Assembly (NCBI RefSeq): GCF_036226685.1 | Contig: NZ_CP109009.1 | Span: 1,364,001-1,428,000 of the forward strand | Direction of reading: 5' to 3' | DNA length: 64,000 nucleotides | DNA from: Streptomyces sp. NBC_00690 | GTDB lineage: Bacteria > Actinomycetota > Actinomycetes > Streptomycetales > Streptomycetaceae | Shown: positions 32,282 through 41,213 of the stretch, in pieces | Numbering within the stretch: position 1 is the stretch's first letter | Layout: every line of letters starts with the position of its first letter | Position numbers and translations under genes: made by a program | The notes under the pieces: generated by a model | What the model was told of the DNA's origin: nothing | Seen by the model: the letters and a program-made list of their open reading frames with translations, nothing else | The model's database searches: none

Positions 32282-32402
32282 CCGCGCCAAAACACTTCCC
32301 CATCAAGCCCCGACCCATTCACCCCACCGGTGGCGGGCTGCTCCGCGAGGACTCCTCCCGGCACGAACGCCACCGGTATCGACCGACCCGGGAGTCCCGC
32401 CC

Positions 32403-34820
32403 ATGCCGCATCGACCACGCACCGGTGCCCCGCCCCAGCAGGCTTCGCCCGGCGGCCCCTTCACCGCCCTGGCCCGCTTAAGTTGCAACCGGCCACGGCT
32501 GCTGCTCCTCCTCACCCTGATCCTGTTGGCCGGTGCCGTGGTCCTCGGCAGCGGAGTGGCCGACCGGCTGCGCAGCGGAGGCAGTGGCGGTGTCGTCGAC
32601 CCCGCCTCGGAGTCGTCGTACGCCGCGAAGGTGCTGGAGCGGGAGTTCCCCGACGCCCGGCCCAACGTCGTCCTGCTCGTCGAGGCCGACGGCTCGGGGA
32701 AGGGCGTCGACGACCCGGGGATCGCCCGGCAGGGTCGGGAGCTCGCCGACCGGCTGGCCGCCGTTCCCGGAGTCACCGGTGTCGCGTCCTACTGGAGCAC
32801 CCGCTCCCCCGCCCTGCGCTCGCAGGACGGCCGGGAGGCGATGGTGGTCGCCCGCATCGACGGTGATGAACTGGCGGCGGAACGCACACTCGAAGACCGG
32901 ATCATCCCCCGCTTCGACGGCCGGCAGGACGACCTCACCGTACGGATCGGTGGGAGCGTCGCCGTCCAGCACGAGCAGCAGAAGCTGATCGCCGAGGATC
33001 TGATCAGGGCCGAGCTGATCGCCCTGCCGATCACCCTGTTGATCCTGATGGTGGTCTTCGGCAGCGCGGTCGCGGCGCTGCTGCCCATCGGCATCGGGGT
33101 GATCGCCATCCTCGGCACCAATGCGGTGCTGCGGGTCATCACCGAGTTCACCGATGTGTCGGTCTTCGCCACCAATCTGACCACCGCGCTCGGCCTCGGG
33201 CTCGCCATCGACTACGCCTTGTTGATCGTGCGGCGCTACCGCGAGGAGTTGGACACCGGCAAGGACCTCCGGGACGCACTGACCACCACCTTGAACACCG
33301 CGGGGCGCACGGTGTTGTTCTCGGCGGCGACCGTCGCCGTCTCGCTCGCCGCCATGATGGTGTTCCCGCTGTACTTCCTGCGCTCGCTCGCCTACGCCGG
33401 CATCAGTGTGGTGGTGTTGGCGGCCGTGGCCGCCCTGGTGGTGCTGCCGGCCCTGCTCGTGGTACTCGGTCCGCGCATCGACGCATGGGACGTCCGCAAG
33501 CTGCTCAAGCGGCGCTCGGGCGGCCAGCGGAAGTCCGCTCCTGGGGCGGCCTGGGCACGGTTGGCACAGGGTGTGATGCGGCGTGCGCCGCTGGTCGCGA
33601 CCGGTACGTTCGCCGTGCTGCTGCTCCTGGGCGCCCCCTTCCTCAACGTCGACTTCGGTACGGCCGACTACCGCCAATTGCCCTCGTCCGCGCAGTCCCG
33701 GCAGGTGCAGGAAAGCATCAAGGACGGGTTCCAGGGCAGTCCCACCGGAGCGATCGAGGTCGTCACCGAGCGGGCAGCCGGCGCTGAGCTGGGGAGCTAT
33801 GCCGAGGAGCTGTCCGCCCTGCCCGGCGTACTGCGGGTGGACGCCCCGCAGGGCCGCTACGCGGACGGTGAGGTCTCGGGTAGCGCCCAGCCCTCCCGTA
33901 CCGCAGGTGACACCTCGTACCTGACGGTGGTGCCCGGGGTGGAGGCCGTGTCCGAGGAGGGCAAGGAACTGGTGCGGGACGTACGGGCAGTGGGAACGCC
34001 GTTCCCGGCCCATGTGTCCGGTACGACCGCAGCCCTGATCGACAGTCAGTCGGCCATCGGTCGTGGGTTGCCGTGGGCGATCGGCATCATCGTCCTCGCC
34101 ACGCTGGTGCTCGTGTTCCTGTTGACCGGCAGTGTGCTGGTGCCCGTGCAGGCGGTGCTGCTCAATGCGCTCAGTCTGACCGCGATGCTCGGAGCAGTCG
34201 TCTGGGTGTTCCAGGACGGCAACTTCTCGGGCCTGTTGGGCTTCACACCGACGGGCAGCATCGAGACGGCACTACCGGTGCTGATGTTCTGCCTGGCCTT
34301 CGGTCTCTCCATGGACTACGGGGTCTTCCTGCTGTCCCGGATCAACGAGGAGCGGCTGCGCACCGGCGACCACAGGGCCGCGGTCGTCGAGGGCATCCGG
34401 GGCACCGGTGGGGTGATCACCGCTGCCGCGGTGGTGCTCGCGGTGGTGATGGTGGCCATCGGCAGCTCGCGGATCACCAACACCAAGATGTTGGGGCTCG
34501 GTGTGGCCCTCGCCATCCTCATGGACGCCATGGTCATCCGTACGCTGCTGGTCCCCGCGGTGCTCTCGCTCACGGGCAAGGCCACCTGGTGGGCACCGGG
34601 GCCGCTACGCCGGTTGCACGCGCGGTTCGGCATCAGCGAAGGCGGTTCGGTGCATCACGATGCGGGTCCGCGTGCCGACGAGGGCCGTGAACCGACTGCC
34701 GACACCGCGGGGCGTGCCACGGCCGATCGAGAGACGGCTGATCCGGATGCGGTCGATCCGCCCGTACGGACGGCCGTCGCCCCGGCCGACGAGCAACACA
34801 GGACGGCCGCGAAGATCTGA
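32403..34820 (+). CDS. MMPL-family RND exporter 1
   Basis: An 805-residue RND-type transporter with the duplicated MMPL layout: an N-terminal helix (about 30-50), an extracytoplasmic loop, helices around 200-360 with TALGLGLAIDYALLIV, a second loop, and helices around 545-730 with FGLSMDYGVFLLSR. The Asp-Tyr pairs lie in the proton-relay helices. MMPL proteins export lipidic molecules, which fits an alkyl tetronate. Codon 26 (32478-32480) is TTA. The C-terminal 80 residues are a charged tail. A strong terminator follows. Paralogous to the MMPL gene at 61509. Confidence 0.93.
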   Translation: MPHRPRTGAPPQQASPGGPFTALARLSCNRPRLLLLLTLILLAGAVVLGSGVADRLRSGGSGGVVDPASESSYAAKVLEREFPDARPNVVLLVEADGSGKGVDDPGIARQGRELADRLAAVPGVTGVASYWSTRSPALRSQDGREAMVVARIDGDELAAERTLEDRIIPRFDGRQDDLTVRIGGSVAVQHEQQKLIAEDLIRAELIALPITLLILMVVFGSAVAALLPIGIGVIAILGTNAVLRVITEFTDVSVFATNLTTALGLGLAIDYALLIVRRYREELDTGKDLRDALTTTLNTAGRTVLFSAATVAVSLAAMMVFPLYFLRSLAYAGISVVVLAAVAALVVLPALLVVLGPRIDAWDVRKLLKRRSGGQRKSAPGAAWARLAQGVMRRAPLVATGTFAVLLLLGAPFLNVDFGTADYRQLPSSAQSRQVQESIKDGFQGSPTGAIEVVTERAAGAELGSYAEELSALPGVLRVDAPQGRYADGEVSGSAQPSRTAGDTSYLTVVPGVEAVSEEGKELVRDVRAVGTPFPAHVSGTTAALIDSQSAIGRGLPWAIGIIVLATLVLVFLLTGSVLVPVQAVLLNALSLTAMLGAVVWVFQDGNFSGLLGFTPTGSIETALPVLMFCLAFGLSMDYGVFLLSRINEERLRTGDHRAAVVEGIRGTGGVITAAAVVLAVVMVAIGSSRITNTKMLGLGVALAILMDAMVIRTLLVPAVLSLTGKATWWAPGPLRRLHARFGISEGGSVHHDAGPRADEGREPTADTAGRATADRETADPDAVDPPVRTAVAPADEQHRTAAKI

Positions 34821-34832
34821 CTCGTCCCCCGC

Positions 34833-34895
34833 TCGGGGCCGTCCCGTCGACCGGAGAGCCTGCCGTGTGCAGGCCGGTCGACGGGGCGGCCCCGA
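34833..34895 (+). terminator. long terminator hairpin after MMPL gene
   Basis: Arms 34833-34854 and 34874-34895 pair over 22 positions with a single wobble; the loop contains an extra five-base-pair hairpin (CCTGC/GCAGG). It lies 12 bp after the stop codon. Confidence 0.75.
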
Positions 34896-35353
34896 ACTGT
34901 TGGGGGCGGGTGTGGTCGCCCCTCTCCGACGGGACGACCGGCCCTTCGCTGTTGTCACAACGCAGCGTGGGATGCGAGTGCCGTGGGGCGGTGTGGGCCT
35001 CACCTGGCCGTTGGTGCCTCGACCACGCGGGTTCGGACCGTTCGTGCCCGCTCAACGGCCCTACGGGACAGAGGCGGAGCAGGCATGTGCCCTCGGTCCG
35101 CGCAGTTCGCCGACTGGCGGGGGCTGGCGCGGGGACTGGTGTGCAGGCTGGTGTGCGGGCTGCTTTGGCCCTGCACAAGGGGTCGCGCATAGCGTCCGGG
35201 GCACCGCGCTACGGCGGACGCAGGACAGATCCTCCACCAGTCCCGTTCGGCCTCCCCTTGGAGGACCGACGGACGGTTCCTGGACCTTTTCTGCAACAGA
35301 TGGGGGGCGCGCGGAGCGTGCGTACGCCCAGACCGGTACGAGGAGGAGTGGCC
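34896..35353. other. 458-bp intergenic region upstream of the HAD gene
   Basis: Open frames here have no start signal or similarity and are not called. A CTGGTGTGC direct repeat occurs near 35,137-35,160. The promoter of the HAD / monooxygenase / AfsA group should lie in the right half, for example around TTGGCC 35,165 and TAGCGT 35,190, but this is weak. Confidence 0.35.
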
Positions 35354-36106
35354 ATGGCCATCGACACGGTCGTCGTCGACTACGGAGGGGTTCTCACCAA
35401 CCCGCTGGTGGAGACCTTCGTGGCCTTCGCCGAGCTGGCCCGGTTGGGCACGGATGAGCTCGCAGGTGCCCTGATGGCAGCAACGCAACGGTACGGCCAG
35501 ACACCCATGGCCGCACTGGAGACCGGCAGGATCAGCGAGCGGCAGATGACCGAGCGGATCCTGGCCGAACTACCCGAGGGCGCGGGCCGGGTGTTGGGCG
35601 ACGGGCACAGCTTCGGCGAGCTCTGGTTCCGCGGACGCCGTCCCAACACACCGTTCCTGGAGTATCTGCACTCGCTGCGGCGCGGTGGCGTACGACTGGC
35701 GCTGCTCACCAACAATGTGCGCGAGTGGGAGCCGCTGTGGCGGGCCCAACTGCCCGTGGACGAGTTGTTCGACGTCGTCGTGGACTCGCACCGCGAAGGC
35801 GTCCGCAAGCCGGACCCGGCCATCTACCAGGTGCTGTTCGACCGGCTCGGAGTCGGCCCCGAGCGGTGCCTGTTCGTCGACGACACCGAGGAGAACTGCA
35901 CGGCTTCGGAGGGTCTGGGCATGCGCGCGGTGCACTTCACCGACACCCTGCGGGCGATCGAGGAGATCGACGCCGTGCTCGGGCACCAGGGCCCCGAACA
36001 GCCGTCTGCGGTGTGCATGGACGGGGCTGCGTCCTCCGCAACGACCGATGACATCCTCGTGGGCGCCAGCCCGCTCGGCGCACGGGCCCTGGGTGGTTCA
36101 CGATGA
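35354..36106 (+). CDS. HAD-superfamily phosphatase (MmfP-like)
   Basis: A 250-residue HAD class IA hydrolase. The nucleophile is Asp8 in VVVDYGGVLTN, motif II is LLTNNVREW, Lys-containing motif III is GVRKPDPAIYQ, and motif IV is LFVDDTEENC. The DYGG form is usual in epoxide-hydrolase-N-type phosphatases. AGGAGGAG six bases upstream fixes the ATG at 35354. It is coupled by ATGA to a flavin monooxygenase and lies upstream of an AfsA-like gene; in methylenomycin-furan biosynthesis the phosphatase MmfP dephosphorylates the product formed by the AfsA homologue MmfL. That role is inferred from the neighbourhood. Confidence 0.85.
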   Translation: MAIDTVVVDYGGVLTNPLVETFVAFAELARLGTDELAGALMAATQRYGQTPMAALETGRISERQMTERILAELPEGAGRVLGDGHSFGELWFRGRRPNTPFLEYLHSLRRGGVRLALLTNNVREWEPLWRAQLPVDELFDVVVDSHREGVRKPDPAIYQVLFDRLGVGPERCLFVDDTEENCTASEGLGMRAVHFTDTLRAIEEIDAVLGHQGPEQPSAVCMDGAASSATTDDILVGASPLGARALGGSR

Positions 36107-37812
36107 GTGCGCCCGTGCTGGTCATCGGGGCCGGACCGACCGGTCTCACCGCGGCTTGTGCGCTGTGGAGCCTCGGGGTGCCCGCCCGTGTGGTGGACCG
36201 CCGCCAGGGGCCCGGTACGGCCCCCAAGGGACTGGTGTTGTGGAGCGGGGCGCTGGAGTGCCTCGACCGCGTCGGTGTGGCCGACGAGCTGGCCCGGGTT
36301 GCCCTGCCGCTGGCCGGGGCGTCCTACTGGACCGCCGGTCGACGCATCGCCGGGGTGCGTTTCGGAGGGCTGGCCAACACGGCGTTCCCCGGGCCGTTGT
36401 GTGTGCCGCAACCCGTGACCGAGCGGGCCCTGCACCGACGGCTCATGGAACTCGGCGGTCGGGTGGAGTGGGAGACCGAGGCCACGACCGTACGGGTGGA
36501 CCGCTCCGGGTCCGACCAGTTTGTGACCGTGGCCCTGCGGTCCGGCGGGGGCGAGGAGACGTTGACGGTTCCCTGGCTCATCGCCGCCGACGGGGCACGC
36601 AGCCTGGTGCGCACGGCCGTGGGCATCCCCTTCGAGGGCCACACCTTCGAGCGGACATTCCTGATCGGGGACGGCACGCTTGAGGGCGCTCCCGCGGAGG
36701 CCGAGGTCCAGCACCACATCGCCCCGGAGGGTGTGTTGGTGATCGTGCCGCAGCCCGAAGGCCACCGGGTCTTCTTCGACACCGAACCCACCGACGAATC
36801 CGAACCGCCCCCGCTGGAACTGCTCCAACGGCTGCTCGACGAGCGCGGCCCCGGTGGGCTGAGGCTGCGGGACGTCCGCTGGTCCAGCCGCTTCCGGGTC
36901 CATGCAAAGGTCGCCCCTCGCTTTCGGGAGGGTCCGGTGCTGCTTGCGGGAGATGCGGTGCACGCCCACACCACCGCGGGCGGTCAAGGGCTCAACACCG
37001 GTGTGCAGGACGGCTATGACATTGGGTGGAAGCTGGCCTCGGTGATCCGCGGCGGCGATGCACGGCTGCTCGACAGCTTCGAGGCGGAACGCCGGCCGGC
37101 ATCGGTGCGGGCGGTCCGCAGCGGGGATCAACAGACCAGGATGTGGCTGCTGCGCTCCCCGGCTGCCCGCAAGGCTCGGGATCTGGCGATGCGGGCGCTG
37201 TCCGGCGCGGGAGTGCTGGAGTCCAAGGTCGTGCCTCTGCTGGCCCAGTTGGATCTGGACCACTCACGCAGTGCGGCGGTCGTCGATCTGCCCGGTGCCG
37301 GAGCCGTACCGCGCGCTCTGCGCCTGGGCAGGCGCGCCTTCGACGTACCGCTCGCACCGGTGCCCGGGGGTGCGATGACGTCGCTCAGGAAGTACCTGTC
37401 CACCGGGCGGCACACACTGATGGTGCACGGTGCGAGCGCCGGCGAATGGGCTGAGCAGGCCGCCCTGGCGCTTCGCGCCTGGGAGGTCGACGACGTCGTA
37501 CAGGTGCTCTGGGTGCGCCCGGGCGCCGGCCACGACCGGGGGGCCACGGTTCCCGGCTGCGAGGTCCTCCAGGACCGGGGCTATGTGCTCGGGGGCGGCG
37601 ACACTCCGTGGTTCGCCTACATCAGGCCGGACGGGGTGCTCGGCGCCCGCTCGGGCACGGCCGGCTTCGATGCGTTGCTCGCCCGCTTGCCGTGCTGGCC
37701 CTCCCTGCGCGCCGTCGAGAATCAGTTGCCGCCCGCGCCCGGGCAGCCGCCGAAGTCGTCCGTCGAGGCGCCCTCGGTGGGGCAGACCCTCGCGGCCAGG
37801 CACGGTAGTTGA
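36103..37812 (+). CDS. FAD-dependent aromatic-hydroxylase-type monooxygenase (MmfH-like position)
   Basis: A 569-residue group A flavoprotein monooxygenase. VLVIGAGPTGLTAAC binds FAD, LIAADGARSLVR is the DG motif, and LAGDAVHAHTTAGGQGLNTGVQDGYD is the second FAD motif. A C-terminal thioredoxin-like domain (about 400-545, DRGYVLGGGDTPWFAYIRPDG) is typical of phenol-hydroxylase/PgaE-like members. Translationally coupled to the HAD gene. Placed between a phosphatase and an AfsA homologue, it may carry out the oxidation step performed by MmfH in furan hormone formation; tailoring of a cluster product is the alternative. Confidence 0.88.
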   Translation: MSAPVLVIGAGPTGLTAACALWSLGVPARVVDRRQGPGTAPKGLVLWSGALECLDRVGVADELARVALPLAGASYWTAGRRIAGVRFGGLANTAFPGPLCVPQPVTERALHRRLMELGGRVEWETEATTVRVDRSGSDQFVTVALRSGGGEETLTVPWLIAADGARSLVRTAVGIPFEGHTFERTFLIGDGTLEGAPAEAEVQHHIAPEGVLVIVPQPEGHRVFFDTEPTDESEPPPLELLQRLLDERGPGGLRLRDVRWSSRFRVHAKVAPRFREGPVLLAGDAVHAHTTAGGQGLNTGVQDGYDIGWKLASVIRGGDARLLDSFEAERRPASVRAVRSGDQQTRMWLLRSPAARKARDLAMRALSGAGVLESKVVPLLAQLDLDHSRSAAVVDLPGAGAVPRALRLGRRAFDVPLAPVPGGAMTSLRKYLSTGRHTLMVHGASAGEWAEQAALALRAWEVDDVVQVLWVRPGAGHDRGATVPGCEVLQDRGYVLGGGDTPWFAYIRPDGVLGARSGTAGFDALLARLPCWPSLRAVENQLPPAPGQPPKSSVEAPSVGQTLAARHGS

Positions 37813-38042
37813 CCCCGCGGACACCACGGGCGTCGCGGGCCTGATGGGCCCGCTCGCCCACCTCCCCTCTCCCCATCACGGCACTGACCCGCCCCACTGC
37901 GTCCGTCACCGCACTGCGGAAACCGGCGCCCCGCAGCCTTCCTGCACTTCCCGCCACGCCATGGGAGCCCCGCTCGACTCGACGGGCTCCCGCGGGTGGC
38001 CACCGCTCCCCATGACCATTCGTGTGAAGGGATCACTTCGCC

Positions 38043-39116
38043 ATGTCCATCTCCACCGCAGCCTCCCTCTCGACGCCCGCCGTCACCCTCCCCGCAACGG
38101 CCGCCGCCGTCGAGGCAGACCTTCAGCAGACGTCGTCCCTCATCAGCGAGGAGACCGCGGCCCTGCCGACGCTGAGCTATGACGCCACGGTCCCGCGGGC
38201 CCTGGTCCACCGCTCCTCGATCGCCGAGGTCTTCGTCACCGACTCCATCCAGACGGGTGAGGACAGCTTCAAGGTCGCGGCCCAACTGCCCCGTGGCCAC
38301 CTCATCGGCGAGACCTCGCCGCTCTACGACTTCACCCTCCTGGTCGAGGTGGTGCGCCAGGCCGGCGTGCTGGTCGCCCATCGCCATCTGAACGTGGCCC
38401 TCGCCTCGGCCTTCATCTTCCGCGACCTGAATCTGCGCACCACGGGCTTCGCGCCGCTGCGGATCGGGCTGCGGCCCGCGGACCTCGTCGTCACGATGGA
38501 CGCCAAGCCGAAGCGCAACAGAGCCGGCCGGGTCCAGGGCTTCACCTTCACCGGAGCCATCCATGTCGACGGGGAGCTCGCCCTCGAAGGGGAGGGCGGG
38601 CTGCTGATCCTTTCCTCCTCCGCCTATCGGGTGCTGCGCGGAAAGCGGCAGGTCCCCGATCACCCGGGATTCCTGCTGCCCCGCTTCACGGCTGCCGAGC
38701 CCGCCACCGTGGGGCGGCGCGACGCCCGCAATGTGTTCATCACCGATCCGGTCGCCGAAGCGGAGCACGGGCTGTTCTCGGCGCAGTTGGTGGTGGACAC
38801 CACGCACCCGCACGTTTTCGACCACCCGCTGGACCATGTGCCCGGCCACCTCCAGATGGAAGCAGCACGGCAGTTGGCCATAGCCTCGGTCGCACGACTG
38901 CACGGACTGGACCCGTACACCCTGACGATCGCCTCGATCACGACGAACTTCTCCGACTATGCGGAGCTGGACCAGATCACCCGAATGCGGGCGACCGCCG
39001 AGGGGTTCCGCTGGGACGAAGATCTACGCACTTGCACAGTCCCGGTCTCGGTCGAAGCGGTTCAGGAGGGAAGGACCACCACTGCCCTGCGGCTTGAGGT
39101 GGCACAATGGAGTTGA
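38043..39116 (+). CDS. AfsA-family synthase 2 (MmfL-like)
   Basis: A 357-residue AfsA homologue with both repeats: the first about 50-190 (PRALVHRSSIAEVFVTD, HLIGETSPLYDF, VRQAGVLVAH), the second about 225-350 (RNVFITDPVAEAE, HVPGHLQMEAARQLAI). It differs clearly from the AfsA-like protein at 26127, so the two are not a recent duplication. It follows the HAD and flavin monooxygenase genes by 230 bp on the same strand. This trio is the enzymatic set for a butenolide- or furan-type signalling molecule. GAAGGGA lies upstream of the ATG. Confidence 0.9.
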   Translation: MSISTAASLSTPAVTLPATAAAVEADLQQTSSLISEETAALPTLSYDATVPRALVHRSSIAEVFVTDSIQTGEDSFKVAAQLPRGHLIGETSPLYDFTLLVEVVRQAGVLVAHRHLNVALASAFIFRDLNLRTTGFAPLRIGLRPADLVVTMDAKPKRNRAGRVQGFTFTGAIHVDGELALEGEGGLLILSSSAYRVLRGKRQVPDHPGFLLPRFTAAEPATVGRRDARNVFITDPVAEAEHGLFSAQLVVDTTHPHVFDHPLDHVPGHLQMEAARQLAIASVARLHGLDPYTLTIASITTNFSDYAELDQITRMRATAEGFRWDEDLRTCTVPVSVEAVQEGRTTTALRLEVAQWS

Positions 39117-39222
39117 GTTCAAAAAGAAAGACGTTTGCATAAATCCCGTGCATTGTCTCCATCCAGTAGCATTTCCGCCCAAAAGGTGTCGGCCAATCGA
39201 CCGAACCCGACGGGGGACCGCA

Positions 39223-39831
39223 TTGATACGCATCCTGCTCGCCGAAGACATGCACATGGTTCGCGGGGCGCTTGTGGCACTGCTGGCTCTGGAGGACGAC
39301 TTAGACGTGGTCGCCGAAGTCGAACGCGGTGACACCATCGTCAGCACCGTCCTGGAGTGCCGGCCGGACATCGCCATCATCGATGTCGATCTGCCGGGGC
39401 TCGACGGTCTCAGTGCCGCCGCGCTCCTGGCCGAGCAAGCTCCCTGGTGCCGAACGCTCATCCTCACCAGTCTGGGCAGACCCGGAACGCTCCGCAAGGC
39501 ACTCGCGGCCCGGGTCGGCGGCTTCCTCCTCAAGGAGGCGCCGCCGGCCCGACTTGCCTACGCCGTACGCGAAGTGGCTGCGGGCAAACGGGTCATCGAC
39601 CCTCAACTCGCCCTCGCCGCCTTCGACAACGGCGAGAATCCACTGACTCCACGCGAGGTGGAGGTCCTGCGGCTGGCCGCGGACGGGGCGGAGGCGGCGG
39701 AGATCGCGATCCGTCTCTTCCTCTCGGTGGGGACGGTCCGCAACTATCTGACGACCATCGTCACCAAGCTCAACGCCCGCAACAGGGTGGACGCCATCCG
39801 AGTGGCACGGGAGAGCGGCTGGTTGATGTGA
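39223..39831 (+). CDS. NarL/LuxR-type response regulator
   Basis: A 202-residue regulator: receiver domain with acidic pair EDM, phosphoacceptor Asp54 (IIDVDLPGLDG), conserved Thr/Ser (LILTS) and Lys (LLKEAP), then a LuxR-type helix-turn-helix (LTPREVEVLRLAADGAEAAE, VGTVRNYLTTIVTKL). The start must be TTG 39223, since no ATG or GTG fits in frame near the first beta strand. Codon 27 (39301-39303) is TTA. It converges on a histidine kinase gene and is the obvious partner. The upstream 100 bp are unusually A-rich and likely contain the promoter. Confidence 0.9.
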   Translation: MIRILLAEDMHMVRGALVALLALEDDLDVVAEVERGDTIVSTVLECRPDIAIIDVDLPGLDGLSAAALLAEQAPWCRTLILTSLGRPGTLRKALAARVGGFLLKEAPPARLAYAVREVAAGKRVIDPQLALAAFDNGENPLTPREVEVLRLAADGAEAAEIAIRLFLSVGTVRNYLTTIVTKLNARNRVDAIRVARESGWLM

Positions 39832-39931
39832 CACCGCCCCCGCCCCGTCGACGGAACATCCGCAGGGGCCGGGGCGCGGGGCCTGCCTTTCGAACCGCTC
39901 AGTCGACTTTGTCGCGCGCAGTCGGCGAGTT

Positions 39932-41182
39932 TCAGTCCGCGAGATGAGGTGGCAGCCGCACGGGCGCCTCGGCCCGCAGCGAGAAGCAGCCGTCCGTGTC
40001 GATGCCCGAGGCGAGCCGGCCACCGACCGCCGCCAATCGGAACTGTAGATTCTGCAAGCCGCTGCCATCACGGGAGCTCGGATCCTGCAGAGTGCCCGAA
40101 AGAGACTGCTCCACCCCGTCGTTGACGATCGTGAGCACCGCATCGCCCGCCGCATCGGTCCAGCAGGCGATCCGGCAGTTCTCCGCCTTGCTGTGCCGCA
40201 ACAGATTGGTGACGGCCTCCCGCAGCACGGTGGCCATGATGGTGTCGACCTCGCCTTCGGGAAGCCTGCCCCTGAGGTCCACGGTCGCCCGTATGCCGCC
40301 CGCTTCCAGTACGGCCTGCGCCGATACCGCCTCGGTGGCCAGGGACATGTCCCGGTAGCCGCGGGCGACCGTGCGTACGTCGGACAGCGCCTGACGGGAG
40401 ATCTCCAGGATGCTCTCCAGCTCCGCGAGGGCACGATCGGTCTCCCCGTGCACCAGCCGACGGGCCAACTCGCTCTTGAGCGTGATCGCCGAGAGGCTGT
40501 AGCCAAGGAGGTCATGGAGGTCACGGGCGAAGCGAAGGCGCTCCTGGGTGACCGCGAGCCGCGCGATCTCCTGCTGGGCCTCCTGCACTTCGACCACCAA
40601 CTCGGCCAGCCTGCTGAGCCCGTACACGATCAGTCCGGTGAGGACCGTAGAGACCGCGATGTACACGGTGGCGAGCAAGTCCATACCGAGGAGCGGGCCG
40701 GTCGCCGCGGCCACCGCGGTCACCGCGGCGAACAACGGCCAGGCCACCTGGGGGCGCAGCACCAACAGGACCGAGGCACCGAAGAATCCCGCCATGCCGC
40801 CCCAGCCAAAGCCGAGCGTCAGTAGCGGGAGATAAGTCAAGAGGGCCTGCACGGCCAGGGTCCACCGGCCCCATCGGGCGCGGAACTGGCGTAACTGGTA
40901 GGAGGAGTGGACGAGTTGTAGGACGAAGATGAGGGCGAAGCCGATCACGGACGCCACGAGGGTGAACGTCGCCGGTTCCTCCCCGAGGATGTTCAGGAAG
41001 CCCACGAGGACGAATCCGCACTCGACCAGCAGCAGGATGCTGAGGGCGAGGTGTGGCGGCGGGGCGCCGCGTCCCATCTTGGAAACCGCCGACGAGAGGG
41101 CCGGCAGACCACCGACGCCCGGGTCGGGGTCCCGTCTGCCTGCGGTCCTGGATCTACCCGAGCGCGTCATGGCGTCCCTCAT
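39932..41182 (-). CDS. NarL-family sensor histidine kinase
   Basis: A 416-residue kinase. The N-terminal 190 residues hold about six hydrophobic membrane helices. The HisKA_3 dimerisation domain has the phosphoacceptor His223 in RFARDLHDLLGYSLSAITLK, and the ATPase domain has the N box (REAVTNLLRHSKA) and GSGLQNLQFRL. Codon 97 (40892-40894) is TTA. It starts 31 bp after the SagB-type gene on the same strand, so it is probably the last gene of the RiPP operon, and its regulator partner is convergent. The signal could be the mature peptide (autoinduction) or envelope stress. Confidence 0.92.
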   Translation of the reverse strand: MRDAMTRSGRSRTAGRRDPDPGVGGLPALSSAVSKMGRGAPPPHLALSILLLVECGFVLVGFLNILGEEPATFTLVASVIGFALIFVLQLVHSSYQLRQFRARWGRWTLAVQALLTYLPLLTLGFGWGGMAGFFGASVLLVLRPQVAWPLFAAVTAVAAATGPLLGMDLLATVYIAVSTVLTGLIVYGLSRLAELVVEVQEAQQEIARLAVTQERLRFARDLHDLLGYSLSAITLKSELARRLVHGETDRALAELESILEISRQALSDVRTVARGYRDMSLATEAVSAQAVLEAGGIRATVDLRGRLPEGEVDTIMATVLREAVTNLLRHSKAENCRIACWTDAAGDAVLTIVNDGVEQSLSGTLQDPSSRDGSGLQNLQFRLAAVGGRLASGIDTDGCFSLRAEAPVRLPPHLAD

Positions 41183-41213
41183 GCATTCCCCCGCGGTGAG
41201 GCATCACAGGAGA

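Noticed and set aside
34865..35353. N-terminal extension of the HAD protein from an upstream ATG
   Set aside because: The extra 163 codons overlap the terminator arm of the MMPL gene and show no similarity, while AGGAGGAG sits just before ATG 35354, where the HAD fold begins.
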